Numbered from the stretch's first letter, positions 17,927 through 26,637 are shown. The stretch is DNA of 64,000 nt from JALZUE01 sp051251725 (GCA_051251725.1 JBPOFN010000020.1:1-64000), one strand, 5' to 3'. The notes: a model not told the origin generated them from the sequence alone. Made by a program: numbers and translations.

Positions 17927-18310
17927 TTACTCCTGGTTTGTTATTAAGTCGTAGTGAAAAACTTTGGCAATGATCTGCCATTGGTTGTCGATAAAAATAA
18001 AGCTGAGGTAATCAATAAAGGCTTTGGCTTGAATAGAGCACTGCACTTTGGCAAGCGCGGTATTATTGCCGGCAAAGTCTAATGAAATAATTTTGTCGCT
18101 ACGCTGATGTTTGGCTTCTGCTGGAGAAATTCGAGTGGCGACTAAGCTAAAATATTGCTCCATTTCCATATGAATTAACTCACCGTTAGTTGCACAGGAA
18201 TATTGTGCTTTTGGGTGAAATACGTTTTTAAGGCGTCTGATATCACCCCAGTACAAACCATCAAAATATATTTTTAATACTTGCTCTAATTGTTGAGTTG
18301 CTACGTTCAT
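17927..18310 (-). CDS. NTF2-like (SnoaL/lumazine-binding fold) protein
   Basis: The start chosen is the ATG of MNVATQQLEQ, preceded by a GAGA site; the upstream in-frame extension runs into the LysR promoter region and lacks family character. The 127-residue product shows the NTF2-like pattern: an N-terminal helix, YFDGLYWGDIRRLKNVFHP, then curved strands ending DYLSFIFIDNQWQIIAKVFHYDL. Many proteins of this fold are small enzymes or binding proteins. First gene of the operon with a tautomerase and a GST, divergent from a LysR gene that probably controls it. Confidence 0.72.
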   Translation of the reverse strand: MNVATQQLEQVLKIYFDGLYWGDIRRLKNVFHPKAQYSCATNGELIHMEMEQYFSLVATRISPAEAKHQRSDKIISLDFAGNNTALAKVQCSIQAKAFIDYLSFIFIDNQWQIIAKVFHYDLITNQE

Positions 18311-18405
18311 CTGGTTTATCTCTAACGGATTGAATGTTGGATAGCAGTGTACAAAAGCTTTGTCTGTTGATAAATTCACAATAAATACACAAAGGATATG
18401 CAAAA

Positions 18406-19281
18406 ATGCACAGCTGGGATGATTTCAGATATTTTTTAGCAGTAGCCAATTGCGGCAGTTTTTCAGAAGCTGCTAAGCAACTTAAGGTTAATCACTCAAC
18501 GGTTTCTCGGCGGATTCAGGCGCTTGAGTCAAAACACGGTGTGCGTTTATTTGATCGCACTTTAAACGGTTATAAAATGACAGATGCTGGCGCAGCTATT
18601 TACGAAATTGCCGAGCAGTTGCAGGAGAGCACCTTAAAAGCGTCACGAATATTACAGGGCCAAGATGCACGGTTAGAAGGTGATATTAACTTAACAATGC
18701 CTCATGAAATATTTGACTACATACTTTCAAAACCCTTGAATGATTTTTATCAGCTTCATCCTAATATTTACTTTAATTTAATGGTCTCTAAAGGGCTGAG
18801 AAATATGGCAAATATGGAAGCAGATTTAGCGGTGCGAATTACTGGCTCGCCGCCTGATTATTTAATTGGTACCCGCGTTACCAAAATGCAGCACGGTTTA
18901 TATCAAGCCCGTTCACTTGTAGTAAAAGACTATACGCCAATAGTGGTTTGGGCTGTCGAACAAGAAGTGCCGCGCTGGGCCTTTGAATATTTTGACAATC
19001 CCAAAGTGGTTTTACATGTTGATGATTTGCATTCGATGTATCGAGCGGTAAAAGCGGGTTTTGGTATTGCTAGAATGCCGTGTTTTATGCCTGATAGAGT
19101 CGCTGAGCAAGATGTAGTGAGATTACCGATTGACTTACCTATGTCTGACTGGGGGATTTGGCTGTTAAATCATGTTGATTTAAGAAATACGGCGCGTATT
19201 AATGCCGCCCGTGCTTTTATTAAAACCGAACTAGAAAAACAGCTGCCCTTATTTCAGGGCAAGCTGTCTAATTATGGTTAA
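18406..19281 (+). CDS. LysR-family transcriptional regulator
   Basis: The 291-residue protein has an N-terminal winged HTH (FRYFLAVANCGSFSEAAKQL, HSTVSRRIQALE) and a C-terminal effector-binding domain (about 90-285). It faces the NTF2-like/tautomerase/GST operon with 95 bases between the two start codons, the classic arrangement in which a LysR protein controls the divergent operon and its own gene. An AAGGA ribosome binding site precedes the start. The inducer is unknown. Confidence 0.88.
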   Translation: MHSWDDFRYFLAVANCGSFSEAAKQLKVNHSTVSRRIQALESKHGVRLFDRTLNGYKMTDAGAAIYEIAEQLQESTLKASRILQGQDARLEGDINLTMPHEIFDYILSKPLNDFYQLHPNIYFNLMVSKGLRNMANMEADLAVRITGSPPDYLIGTRVTKMQHGLYQARSLVVKDYTPIVVWAVEQEVPRWAFEYFDNPKVVLHVDDLHSMYRAVKAGFGIARMPCFMPDRVAEQDVVRLPIDLPMSDWGIWLLNHVDLRNTARINAARAFIKTELEKQLPLFQGKLSNYG

Positions 19282-19337
19282 CTTCTCGTTAGCATTGAAT
19301 GGTTAGTGATTCTTGAACTGCTAGCAATAAATTGAAA

Positions 19338-19751
19338 CTACTGCGCTTGCGCTTGGCAGGAAATATTTGGCAGTTCGATAATTTTTTCTGTTTGCTGATG
19401 ATGCAAATAACACTGCTGATCTTTAGTTAATAGTTTAAAGCTTTGCACCGTTTGCTGATGTTTACCTTCAAGCAATTGGCCTTGTTGGTTAATGTGGCTA
19501 TTACGCTCGATGGTGATGGTTGAATCTTTACTGAACACCTTATCGGCTAAAGTGATTTTTTGGCCATTTAGCATGCCTGAAATAAGCTGCTCTAGTTGGC
19601 CGCTGATCAGTGGTGACGGTTTATTTAATAAGGCCGGCTGATACTCAGCTAATTGCTTGTTATCAGTGGTTGAAGCACAAGCTAATAACACGCCGGTGAT
19701 TAATATTATGACAGAACAAGTTAATCTTGGTGTTAGCGAAATAAATTTCAT
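19338..19751 (-). CDS. Small lipoprotein coupled to an S41 peptidase gene
   Basis: I do not recognise the family. The ATG used follows AAGGAAG and gives a lipoprotein signal with lipobox L-L-A-C at about residues 22-25. The mature part (about 110 residues) is Gln-rich and ends in a Cys-containing segment; the strand pattern around SKDSTITIERNSHINQQGQL suggests a beta-rich small domain. The start codon lies one base after the stop codon of the S41 peptidase gene, so the two are translationally coupled and probably work together in the envelope. Confidence 0.65.
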   Translation of the reverse strand: MKFISLTPRLTCSVIILITGVLLACASTTDNKQLAEYQPALLNKPSPLISGQLEQLISGMLNGQKITLADKVFSKDSTITIERNSHINQQGQLLEGKHQQTVQSFKLLTKDQQCYLHHQQTEKIIELPNISCQAQAQ

Positions 19752-19752
19752 C

Positions 19753-21390
19753 TTAATCTTCCTTTGATGTTTGCTCAGAATTTGCATCTGTGATTAAGCT
19801 GTAAATCTTATTATGTTCAAGCATCGCATTCGGAGACTTTATCGCAATACTGTCACTTGCATCGTATTGCTCAGATTGTAGCGTTCTCGTCTTAACCGTC
19901 TGTAATTGTGGGCGACAACTACCTGATTCGGCATAATATAAGGCGTTAGCTAATAAGGCTTCGCTTGGCTCCCCTAGTGCTTGGGTAAAGTCATCATCCA
20001 CATCACAACCTTTAATTTCGGCATCAAATTGAGGATTTGATTTTGGTGAAAAACCATCAGAATATTCGCCAAAACCTTTATCATTTACTCCTTTAAATTG
20101 CACGGTGAAATAAGTGGTGCCGCAATTATCTTGTGGATAAAAGCCATAAGGCTTACCACAGGTGGTGTTGCCAATTTGAATCACGTCAACATTAATTCCG
20201 CGTAAGCCATTAATGAAGGCTTCACTGGCTGAGCATGTTGAATCTGTGGTTAAGACAAAAACCCGAGCTAAATTCAAGCTCGGTAATGTGTTAGTAAAAG
20301 TGCTGCTAACCCAATCAATTTGGCGATGATAAAAAGGGGTTGGCTCCAGCTGATTTTTAGTGATGGGGTCAATCGTTTGATGTTTGTCGTTAAATTGCGT
20401 GGTTTCAAAAATTGCATTATTGGTTTGTGCTTCACCGGCCACCATATAAGCAAGTTGTGATGACATCGCTAATAAACCACCGCCGTTATAGCGTAAATCA
20501 ATAATTAACTCAGAGACATTGGCTTGGCTAAACTCGTCAAAAGCGTCTATTAAATCTTGTTGCGCGGTACGATTAAAGGCATTGAATTGCACATAGCCGG
20601 CTGTGCCTTGAGCTAAATCAATAATTTTGTGTTGTGGCACATAATCTAAAACAATATTGGCTGAGGTCAGTTCAACTTCAACGGTTGCGTTATTGTTGTT
20701 TGGATCCGTAAAGCTAAAAGTATGGCTTAACCCTCTATCGGAGGGGAATAACGCCTCATTTATACGATCAATATTGTTACTGTTATTGGTATTAATAAAG
20801 TCGATATTATCAATTTTATTTAATTTAAGACCTCGGGTTACACCGGCGTTTGCTGCCGGAGATCCTGCTTCAGTAAACCTGACGGTAAGGCTTCTTGGTA
20901 CTCGGGTACTGCCAAATTCCCAGTTAATGCCATATTCAGAAGAAACACCACTTTGACTGACGGTGTTGTATTCGTCTGTTGCTTGGTAAAAATGAAAATT
21001 ATCTTTAAGGGCATTCGATGCGGTACGTTGATTGGTTTTTAATAAATCAAAATATTCTAAGACGTTATAACTGGTTGGATCGCGATCTGTGATTTCGTTG
21101 TACCAAAGATAGGTATTGTTACTCCATGAACGTAACCACATTTTTTCTTGCATGGCAGTCCCTGTTTTATCAGGGTAAGTTTGACGGGTAAAAGGGTCGG
21201 TACCTGCTCTTGGGGCAGCACAAAAATCTTTATAGCTTGATTCATTTGCAAATACGCCGCTTTGCCATGTAGAAGCGGTTGGCGTAAATACGGTGTTTTT
21301 TGAACCTGTATTTGTGCCTGAACCACCACAAGCTGTGAGGGCTGCGGTCAATAATAAACAGTTTAATCGCTTTAAACCTGTTGCCAACAT
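19753..21390 (-). CDS. S41-family (C-terminal processing type) peptidase lipoprotein
   Basis: The 545-residue precursor has a lipoprotein signal with lipobox L-T-A-C (about residues 18-21) followed by a Gly/Ser/Thr linker. A PDZ-like domain is visible around SPAANAGVTRGLKLNKID. The S41 catalytic part contains ELIIDLRYNGGGLL and the serine-containing TDSTCSASEAFINGLRG, close to the SASASE consensus. Two cysteine pairs in the C-terminal third suggest disulfides. Such proteases degrade or trim envelope proteins. It is the first gene of a two-gene operon with a small lipoprotein. The substrate is unknown. Confidence 0.82.
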   Translation of the reverse strand: MLATGLKRLNCLLLTAALTACGGSGTNTGSKNTVFTPTASTWQSGVFANESSYKDFCAAPRAGTDPFTRQTYPDKTGTAMQEKMWLRSWSNNTYLWYNEITDRDPTSYNVLEYFDLLKTNQRTASNALKDNFHFYQATDEYNTVSQSGVSSEYGINWEFGSTRVPRSLTVRFTEAGSPAANAGVTRGLKLNKIDNIDFINTNNSNNIDRINEALFPSDRGLSHTFSFTDPNNNNATVEVELTSANIVLDYVPQHKIIDLAQGTAGYVQFNAFNRTAQQDLIDAFDEFSQANVSELIIDLRYNGGGLLAMSSQLAYMVAGEAQTNNAIFETTQFNDKHQTIDPITKNQLEPTPFYHRQIDWVSSTFTNTLPSLNLARVFVLTTDSTCSASEAFINGLRGINVDVIQIGNTTCGKPYGFYPQDNCGTTYFTVQFKGVNDKGFGEYSDGFSPKSNPQFDAEIKGCDVDDDFTQALGEPSEALLANALYYAESGSCRPQLQTVKTRTLQSEQYDASDSIAIKSPNAMLEHNKIYSLITDANSEQTSKED

Positions 21391-21546
21391 AAAAAATCCT
21401 TTTTATTTAACTTATTAATACGTAAATATTTTGATGTTCGATGATAGCAAAATTTTTTATTAGTAATGAAGGTTATTTGTAAATAAATTTCTGTAAGTAG
21501 ATGTTATGCCTTTGAGTGTTTTGGTTTACAATTTATTGGTAATAAC

Positions 21547-21626
21547 ATTTGGTTTTTTTGTTTTATTTTTGGTTTGTTTTGTTATGGTTTTTCTTGGTTG
21601 GATTTAATGGTTTTTTATGTTTGTTA
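21547..21626 (+). repeat. Strand-biased T/G tract
   Basis: About 80 bases contain almost only T and G with some A, and a single C before the last base. The motif GGTTTTT or TTTGG recurs several times without a strict period. The opposite strand is correspondingly A/C-rich. Such tracts may bend DNA or form unusual structures; no function can be assigned. Confidence 0.5.
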
Positions 21627-21901
21627 CGAAGGTTTTATTACTTACCAATGCTGTTTATATCAAGTGTTTAAGATAAATTATTGGCGTATATTTAACAAAC
21701 TTCCAGCGTGAATCGTGGTTTTTGCAATCTACATTATGATGCTTTTTATGATCTTATAACCTTGTTTTTACTGATATACATTGAAGTATTACCTTGATTT
21801 GTTAAATTTTATTTCATACTCTTGATGCGTCGATAAAAGACAATTATTGCATAACGATATAACAATCCGTCAATATGCCAGGATTATAAAAACCTTATTG
21901 A

Positions 21902-21914
21902 TTGGTATTACCAA
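21902..21914. promoter_or_regulatory. Candidate GntR/FadR-type operator upstream of the lyase gene
   Basis: TTGGTATTACCAA is a perfect 6-1-6 inverted repeat 77 bases before the lyase start codon. It fits the TGGT-N3-ACCA pattern recognised by FadR-subfamily GntR regulators (PdhR, LldR, uronate regulators). No GntR gene is in the window, so the regulator would act from elsewhere. Confidence 0.5.
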
Positions 21915-21990
21915 AAGGCGGTTTGGTTGTGTTTTTTGGTGGCGGATAAATAAAAAATAACAATAATATAAATAATAAAATGGGATAACC

Positions 21991-23751
21991 ATGACAAAAA
22001 ACACAATACAAATAGCGGCGATTACCGCAGCATTGGCCTTAACAGGTATTAATTCTGTCTTCGCAGCAACACCAACTAGTATTACTGCCAGTGATGCTCA
22101 AAGCGGCCATCCAGCGGTAAATTCGCATGATGGAAATATAGATACCCGCTGGTCAGCTCAAGGAAATGGCCAATGGGTGCAGTACGATTTTGGCGCAGCA
22201 GTAACTTTATCAGCTATTGATATTGCCTTTTTAAAAGGGGATTCACGTGCTGCGACTTTTCAAATAGAAAGCACCAATACACCTGATAACGCTTCAAGCT
22301 GGCAACAACAGGCAATGGGTCAAAGTAGCGGTAGCTCAGCAGAATTAGAGTCATATGCGCTAAGTGACAACGTAACAGCACGCTATTTTAGAATTGTCGG
22401 CTACGGTAACAGCAGTAATAACTGGAACAGCATCACAGAAACGACTTTTATTGATGGCACCGTTGAGCCGCCAGTTGAACCACCAGTCGCTTGTAACGCT
22501 CCGGTATTGGCATCAGCCGATGACGGTAACGTAGCTGAAAATGTTACTGATGGTAGCTTGTCGACTCGCTGGTCAGCAAATGGCAATGGTCAATGGCTGC
22601 GTTTAGATTTATGTCAAGAACAAACCATTAACCAGGTTGAAGTTGCATTTTTTAAAGGCGACAGCCGCAGCTCAACGTTTAGTATTGAAGTAAGTAGTGA
22701 TGACGTAAATTGGTCGACGGCATTATCAACAACAGCGAGCGCAAGCAATACTACAGCAAAACAAGCGTTTGATTTTGAGGCCAAAACTGCACGTTATGTT
22801 CGATATACTGGCTATGGCAATTCATCAAACAGCTGGAACAGTATCACTGAATTTTCAGTGGCAGCCTGTACGGGTTCATCATGCGATGTTGTTGATGTTT
22901 GTGAGGCAGATTACAACAGCCAAGCATGTTTAGATATTCGTTGTGAAACCAACCCTGATGGCGATAACTGTCCTGTGATCCCTCAACCAGAAGGTTGTGA
23001 AGCGCAAGGAAAAATTTCTTACAACGGTTCATGTGCGGAATGGTTAGCCGTTTATGAAGCTGAGCATGGCGACATTGGCGAAAATGACCACTTAATTTCA
23101 TACTCACCAATCGAAATGACTTTTGATGCCTTAGCAGCAAAGCATATTACTTCCAATGGTAATGGCTGGAGGCACGAGCTTAAAATAAAATCTAGCGGTG
23201 GTTACCGTGTTGGTATGACGGAAGTTTATGAACTATTTAAAGCTAAAATTACGATCGATTTAGATAAAGGCGCTAAAACTATCGTTGCCCAACATCATGC
23301 CGACACGACAGCAACGATTACTAAATTATATATTGCTGATTTAGATGAAGGTGGTTTTGAAGCCGCTCCTGATGGTACTGAGTCAGACAGTGTTGCTATG
23401 AATGGTGTCTTTGATGTTTATATTCGTTTAGCAAAAGCTGATGGTTCTGGTGAAACTAAACACTTATTAACCACTATGCGTTCAGGAGAAAGCTTTGATT
23501 TTGAAGAAGAAAATGATCACGGTAAGGTTACGGTGAAAATTAACGGCCAAACGCTTGCGCCAATTACGGTAAATGATTCTTCAGCTTCTTATTTTAAGTT
23601 TGGTAATTACCAACAAGCACAAAACCCAGAAACGGGCGAAAAATTAGCCAGCGGTGACAAAGACGGTGACTGGGCTGAGTTTTTTGCTAAATATTTCTCA
23701 ACTAGTAAAATTACGTTTACGAATATGAGTTATATCCGCAACGTCGATTAA
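21991..23751 (+). CDS. Secreted alginate-lyase-type (PL7-like) protein with two CBM32/discoidin domains
   Basis: The 586-residue protein has a signal peptide (about 1-25, cut after VFA), then two F5/8C (CBM32) carbohydrate-binding domains at about 26-155 and 168-296. These are clearly related: both contain RWSAxGNGQW, KGDSR, and GYGNSSNxWNSITE. A Cys-rich linker (about 297-345) follows and then the catalytic domain. That domain has R394-H-E-L-K398, Q434-H-H436 and Y534-F-K-F-G-N-Y540, corresponding to the RxEL(R/K), QxH and YFKxGxY motifs of alginate_lyase2 (PL7/PL18-type) enzymes. H436 and Y540 would be the catalytic pair. It would cleave alginate outside the cell by beta-elimination; other uronate polymers cannot be excluded. 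Confidence 0.82.
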   Translation: MTKNTIQIAAITAALALTGINSVFAATPTSITASDAQSGHPAVNSHDGNIDTRWSAQGNGQWVQYDFGAAVTLSAIDIAFLKGDSRAATFQIESTNTPDNASSWQQQAMGQSSGSSAELESYALSDNVTARYFRIVGYGNSSNNWNSITETTFIDGTVEPPVEPPVACNAPVLASADDGNVAENVTDGSLSTRWSANGNGQWLRLDLCQEQTINQVEVAFFKGDSRSSTFSIEVSSDDVNWSTALSTTASASNTTAKQAFDFEAKTARYVRYTGYGNSSNSWNSITEFSVAACTGSSCDVVDVCEADYNSQACLDIRCETNPDGDNCPVIPQPEGCEAQGKISYNGSCAEWLAVYEAEHGDIGENDHLISYSPIEMTFDALAAKHITSNGNGWRHELKIKSSGGYRVGMTEVYELFKAKITIDLDKGAKTIVAQHHADTTATITKLYIADLDEGGFEAAPDGTESDSVAMNGVFDVYIRLAKADGSGETKHLLTTMRSGESFDFEEENDHGKVTVKINGQTLAPITVNDSSASYFKFGNYQQAQNPETGEKLASGDKDGDWAEFFAKYFSTSKITFTNMSYIRNVD

Positions 23752-23801
23752 TCTTGGCTGATAATAAATAATTAACGTTATTTATTAAACAGTCCCTGGC
23801 T

Positions 23802-23850
23802 AAGGTTTATCAGGCTATGATTTTTATCCATAGTTTGATAAACCTTTTTT
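23802..23850 (+). terminator. Intrinsic terminator of the lyase gene
   Basis: Two 18-base arms (AAGGTTTATCAGGCTATG and its near-complement, two mismatches) flank a 9-base loop and are followed by a run of T's. It lies about 50 bases past the stop codon. Confidence 0.8.
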
Positions 23851-23926
23851 ATGCTTATTACTCTTTTATCGCTAAATTTAGTTACACATCGTTTATCTAC
23901 ACATTGCTTATCTACCCATGGTTAAC

Positions 23927-24808
23927 TTAAGCATTGATAGCATCAAAAAATGCTTTTACTAACGGCTGTTCCCGCTGTTGATTTAAACAACAAATACCTA
24001 AATCAAAGGGTTCGATATCACCTGCATTTTCTAAAAATTGGACGCGGTCTTTAACGGGGCTATTTTCTACCACCACTTTTGGCACAATACCAACACCACA
24101 ACCTAATGCTACCATGCTCACTAAGGCTTCATGGCCAGAAACTGTCGCGTAAATGTTCGCTTTACCTTGCTGTTTTTTACGAAACCAATAATCAAAACGT
24201 GTTCGAGCAGGGCCATGCTCAGGCAAGATAATTGGAATATCTGCCCACGCGAGTACTTCTTGTTGGAGTTGTTTTTGCACATGACAAGCCATTGTTGGCG
24301 CAATAACGGATAAGGGAATACGGGCTAAGTGATGAAAATAAAACATTCGCGATAAACCTTCAGGCTTAGCGGCAATAGCAAAATCAACCAAGTTTTGCTG
24401 AACTTGCTCAAGCGCGTCGGAAGCGTCACCGGTTGTTAACATAATTTCTACTAACGGATAGCGCAGCCGAAATCGCTCTAACAGCGGTGGTAAATGGCTA
24501 TATGCAGCGGTTACTGAGCAATAAATACGTAACTTACCTTTTAAGTCAGCATGTTTTTGATTGAGTGAAAGCTTTAATGCTCTAAATTGCTCTATTTGTT
24601 GATCGGCATAAGTTTGAAATTGTTTGCCGGCATCGGTTAAAACGACAGAGCGGTTATCACGTAATAATAAGGAATAACCGACATGCTCTTCTAAGCGCTG
24701 AATAATACGACTTAAGGTCGATGGACTGACATGAAAAACTTTTGCTGTTTGGGTAAAATGTAAGCTTCTGCTGAGATGAACAAACATCTCTAATGATTTC
24801 AAGTCCAT
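23927..24808 (-). CDS. ilvY: LysR-family activator IlvY
   Basis: Activates ilvC in response to acetolactate or acetohydroxybutyrate. The start is placed at the ATG of MDLKSLEMFVHLSRSLHFTQ, preceded by an AAGGG site; the longer in-frame reading would extend into the operator region. The 293-residue length matches IlvY. The HTH (FTQTAKVFHVSPSTLSRIIQ) and the effector domain are intact. It is divergent from ilvC with 213 bases between the start codons, as in E. coli. Confidence 0.93.
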   Translation of the reverse strand: MDLKSLEMFVHLSRSLHFTQTAKVFHVSPSTLSRIIQRLEEHVGYSLLLRDNRSVVLTDAGKQFQTYADQQIEQFRALKLSLNQKHADLKGKLRIYCSVTAAYSHLPPLLERFRLRYPLVEIMLTTGDASDALEQVQQNLVDFAIAAKPEGLSRMFYFHHLARIPLSVIAPTMACHVQKQLQQEVLAWADIPIILPEHGPARTRFDYWFRKKQQGKANIYATVSGHEALVSMVALGCGVGIVPKVVVENSPVKDRVQFLENAGDIEPFDLGICCLNQQREQPLVKAFFDAINA

Positions 24809-24831
24809 CTCTAGCCCTTTAAAATTAGGTT

Positions 24832-24955
24832 TTGCATTAAACGCAACGTAATGATGCAAATATATCATTTTAAGCAACGTAGGTACTAGTGTAATATCTC
24901 GCCATCGTCAGGAAATCTGACAAAAGCTAAGGGTTTAGCACTGAAAAATTGCTAA
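24832..24955. promoter_or_regulatory. ilvY-ilvC divergent control region with candidate IlvY sites
   Basis: Two inverted repeats with LysR-like spacing stand out. TTGCATTAAACGCAA (24832-24846) has TTGC-N7-GCAA symmetry and lies within a wider TTTGCAT/ATGCAAA pair. TTAGCA (24935-24940) and TGCTAA (24950-24955) form a second site. The putative ilvC -10 (TATACA) just downstream has no good -35, as expected for an activator-dependent promoter. AGGAGA precedes the ilvC start. Confidence 0.5.
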
Positions 24956-25021
24956 GCCTGTATACATACATTTTCATTTAGTTTATCTGCTAAAGAGACG
25001 GCTAAAAATCAGGAGATCAAA

Positions 25022-26500
25022 ATGGCTAATTATTTTAATACATTAAGCTTACGTGAAAAATTAGAGCAACTAGGTCAATGTCGCTTTATGAAGCGTGAAG
25101 AATTTGTTGACGGTTGTAACTTCCTTAAAGGTTGGAACATTGTCATCGTTGGTTGTGGTGCTCAAGGTTTAAACCAAGGTTTAAACATGCGCGATTCTGG
25201 TTTAAACATCTCTTATGCTTTACGTGAAGCTGCAATTAGCGAAAAACGTCAATCATGGCAGTGGGCTACAGAAAATGGTTTTACTGTTGGTACTTACGCT
25301 GAATTAATTCCTACAGCTGACTTAGTATTAAACCTTACACCTGATAAGCAACATACTTCAGCTGTTTCAGCTGTTATGCCGCTGATGAAAGAAGGTTCTT
25401 CTTTAGCTTATTCTCACGGTTTCAACATCGTTGAAGAAGGTATGCAAATCCGTAAAGACATTACTGTTGTTATGGTTGCTCCTAAGTGCCCTGGTACTGA
25501 AGTACGTGAAGAATACAAACGTGGTTTTGGTGTTCCTACATTAATCGCTGTTCACCCTGAGAATGATCCTCAAGGTAACGGTTGGGCAATCGCTAAAGCA
25601 TACGCTTCAGCAACTGGTGGCGATCGCGCTGGTGTTTTACAATCTTCTTTCATTGCAGAAGTTAAATCTGACCTTATGGGTGAGCAAACTATCCTTTGTG
25701 GTATGTTACAAACTGCTGCGATTTTAGGTCACAAGCAATTATTAGCTCAAGGTGTTGACGCTGGTTATGCCCGTAAATTATTACAATACGGCATTGAAGG
25801 TGTCACTGAAGGTTTAAAATACGGCGGCATCACTAACATGATGGACCGTTTATCAAACCCAGCTAAAATTAAAGCGTTTGATATGTCTTTAGAATTAAAA
25901 GAGATTTTACGTCCTTTATTCCAAAAGCATATGGATGACATCATCGAAGGTCGTTTCTCAGCTGGTATGATGGCTGATTGGGCAAATGATGACGCTAACT
26001 TATTAAAATGGCGTGAAGAAACTGCTGAAACGTCTTTCGAGAAAGCGCCAGTATGTGACACAGAAATCACTGAGCAAGAATATTACGACAAAGGTATTTT
26101 CCTTGTTGCAATGGTTAAAGCCGGTGTTGAATTAGCATTCGATGCAATGGTTGACTCAGGTATCATTAATGCTTCTGCTTACTACGAATCACTTCATGAA
26201 ACGCCGTTAATTGCTAACACGATTGCACGTAACATGTTATACGAAATGAACGTTGTTATTTCTGATACAGCTGAATACGGTAACTACTTATTCGCACATG
26301 CTGCCGTTCCGCTTCTTGAAGAATATGCTGCTAAGCTAACACTTGAAGAATTAGGCGAAGGCTTAAAATCTACTTCAAACGGTGTTGATAACAAGCGTTT
26401 AATTGAAGTTAACGAAGAAATTCGCAGCCATGGCGTTGAAGTTATTGGTAAAGAATTACGTGGCTACATGACCGACATGAAGAAAATTGTTGAAGGTTAA
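25022..26500 (+). CDS. ilvC: Ketol-acid reductoisomerase (NADP+), class II
   Basis: Isomerises and reduces 2-acetolactate or 2-aceto-2-hydroxybutanoate, the second common step of valine and isoleucine synthesis. The 492-residue length is that of the long enterobacterial class II enzyme with a duplicated knotted domain, not the short (about 330) class I form. The NADPH-binding loop IVGCGAQG (about 42-49) and metal-binding acidic helices are present. Codon use is biased toward a few codons (GGT, GAA, GTT), suggesting high expression. It is divergent from ilvY and followed by a hairpin. Confidence 0.97.
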   Translation: MANYFNTLSLREKLEQLGQCRFMKREEFVDGCNFLKGWNIVIVGCGAQGLNQGLNMRDSGLNISYALREAAISEKRQSWQWATENGFTVGTYAELIPTADLVLNLTPDKQHTSAVSAVMPLMKEGSSLAYSHGFNIVEEGMQIRKDITVVMVAPKCPGTEVREEYKRGFGVPTLIAVHPENDPQGNGWAIAKAYASATGGDRAGVLQSSFIAEVKSDLMGEQTILCGMLQTAAILGHKQLLAQGVDAGYARKLLQYGIEGVTEGLKYGGITNMMDRLSNPAKIKAFDMSLELKEILRPLFQKHMDDIIEGRFSAGMMADWANDDANLLKWREETAETSFEKAPVCDTEITEQEYYDKGIFLVAMVKAGVELAFDAMVDSGIINASAYYESLHETPLIANTIARNMLYEMNVVISDTAEYGNYLFAHAAVPLLEEYAAKLTLEELGEGLKSTSNGVDNKRLIEVNEEIRSHGVEVIGKELRGYMTDMKKIVEG

Positions 26501-26523
26501 TTTAACCCGTTAACAATTGAATA

Positions 26524-26556
26524 AAAGCGGTATTTGGTTTTTCCCAATGCCGCTTT
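26524..26556 (+). terminator. Hairpin after ilvC
   Basis: AAAGCGGTATTTGG and CCCAATGCCGCTTT can pair with two imperfect positions around a short T-rich loop. The T-run after the stem is interrupted, so termination may be partial and ppnP could be reached by read-through. Confidence 0.5.
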
Positions 26557-26637
26557 ACTATTTTATATGCAGGATGCACGGTACATCACGACTTTAGGGA
26601 TGAAAAATAGTGATGGCAAATAAACTAAGGAATTCCA

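Larger units (their letters stand above)
21391..21990. other. 600-base intergenic region with T/G-rich tract and candidate operator
   Basis: No gene is visible. The gap separates the leftward S41 peptidase gene from the rightward lyase gene, so it holds both promoters. It has a strand-biased T/G tract in its first half and a GntR/FadR-like palindrome 77 bases before the lyase start; both are listed separately. Confidence 0.6.
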
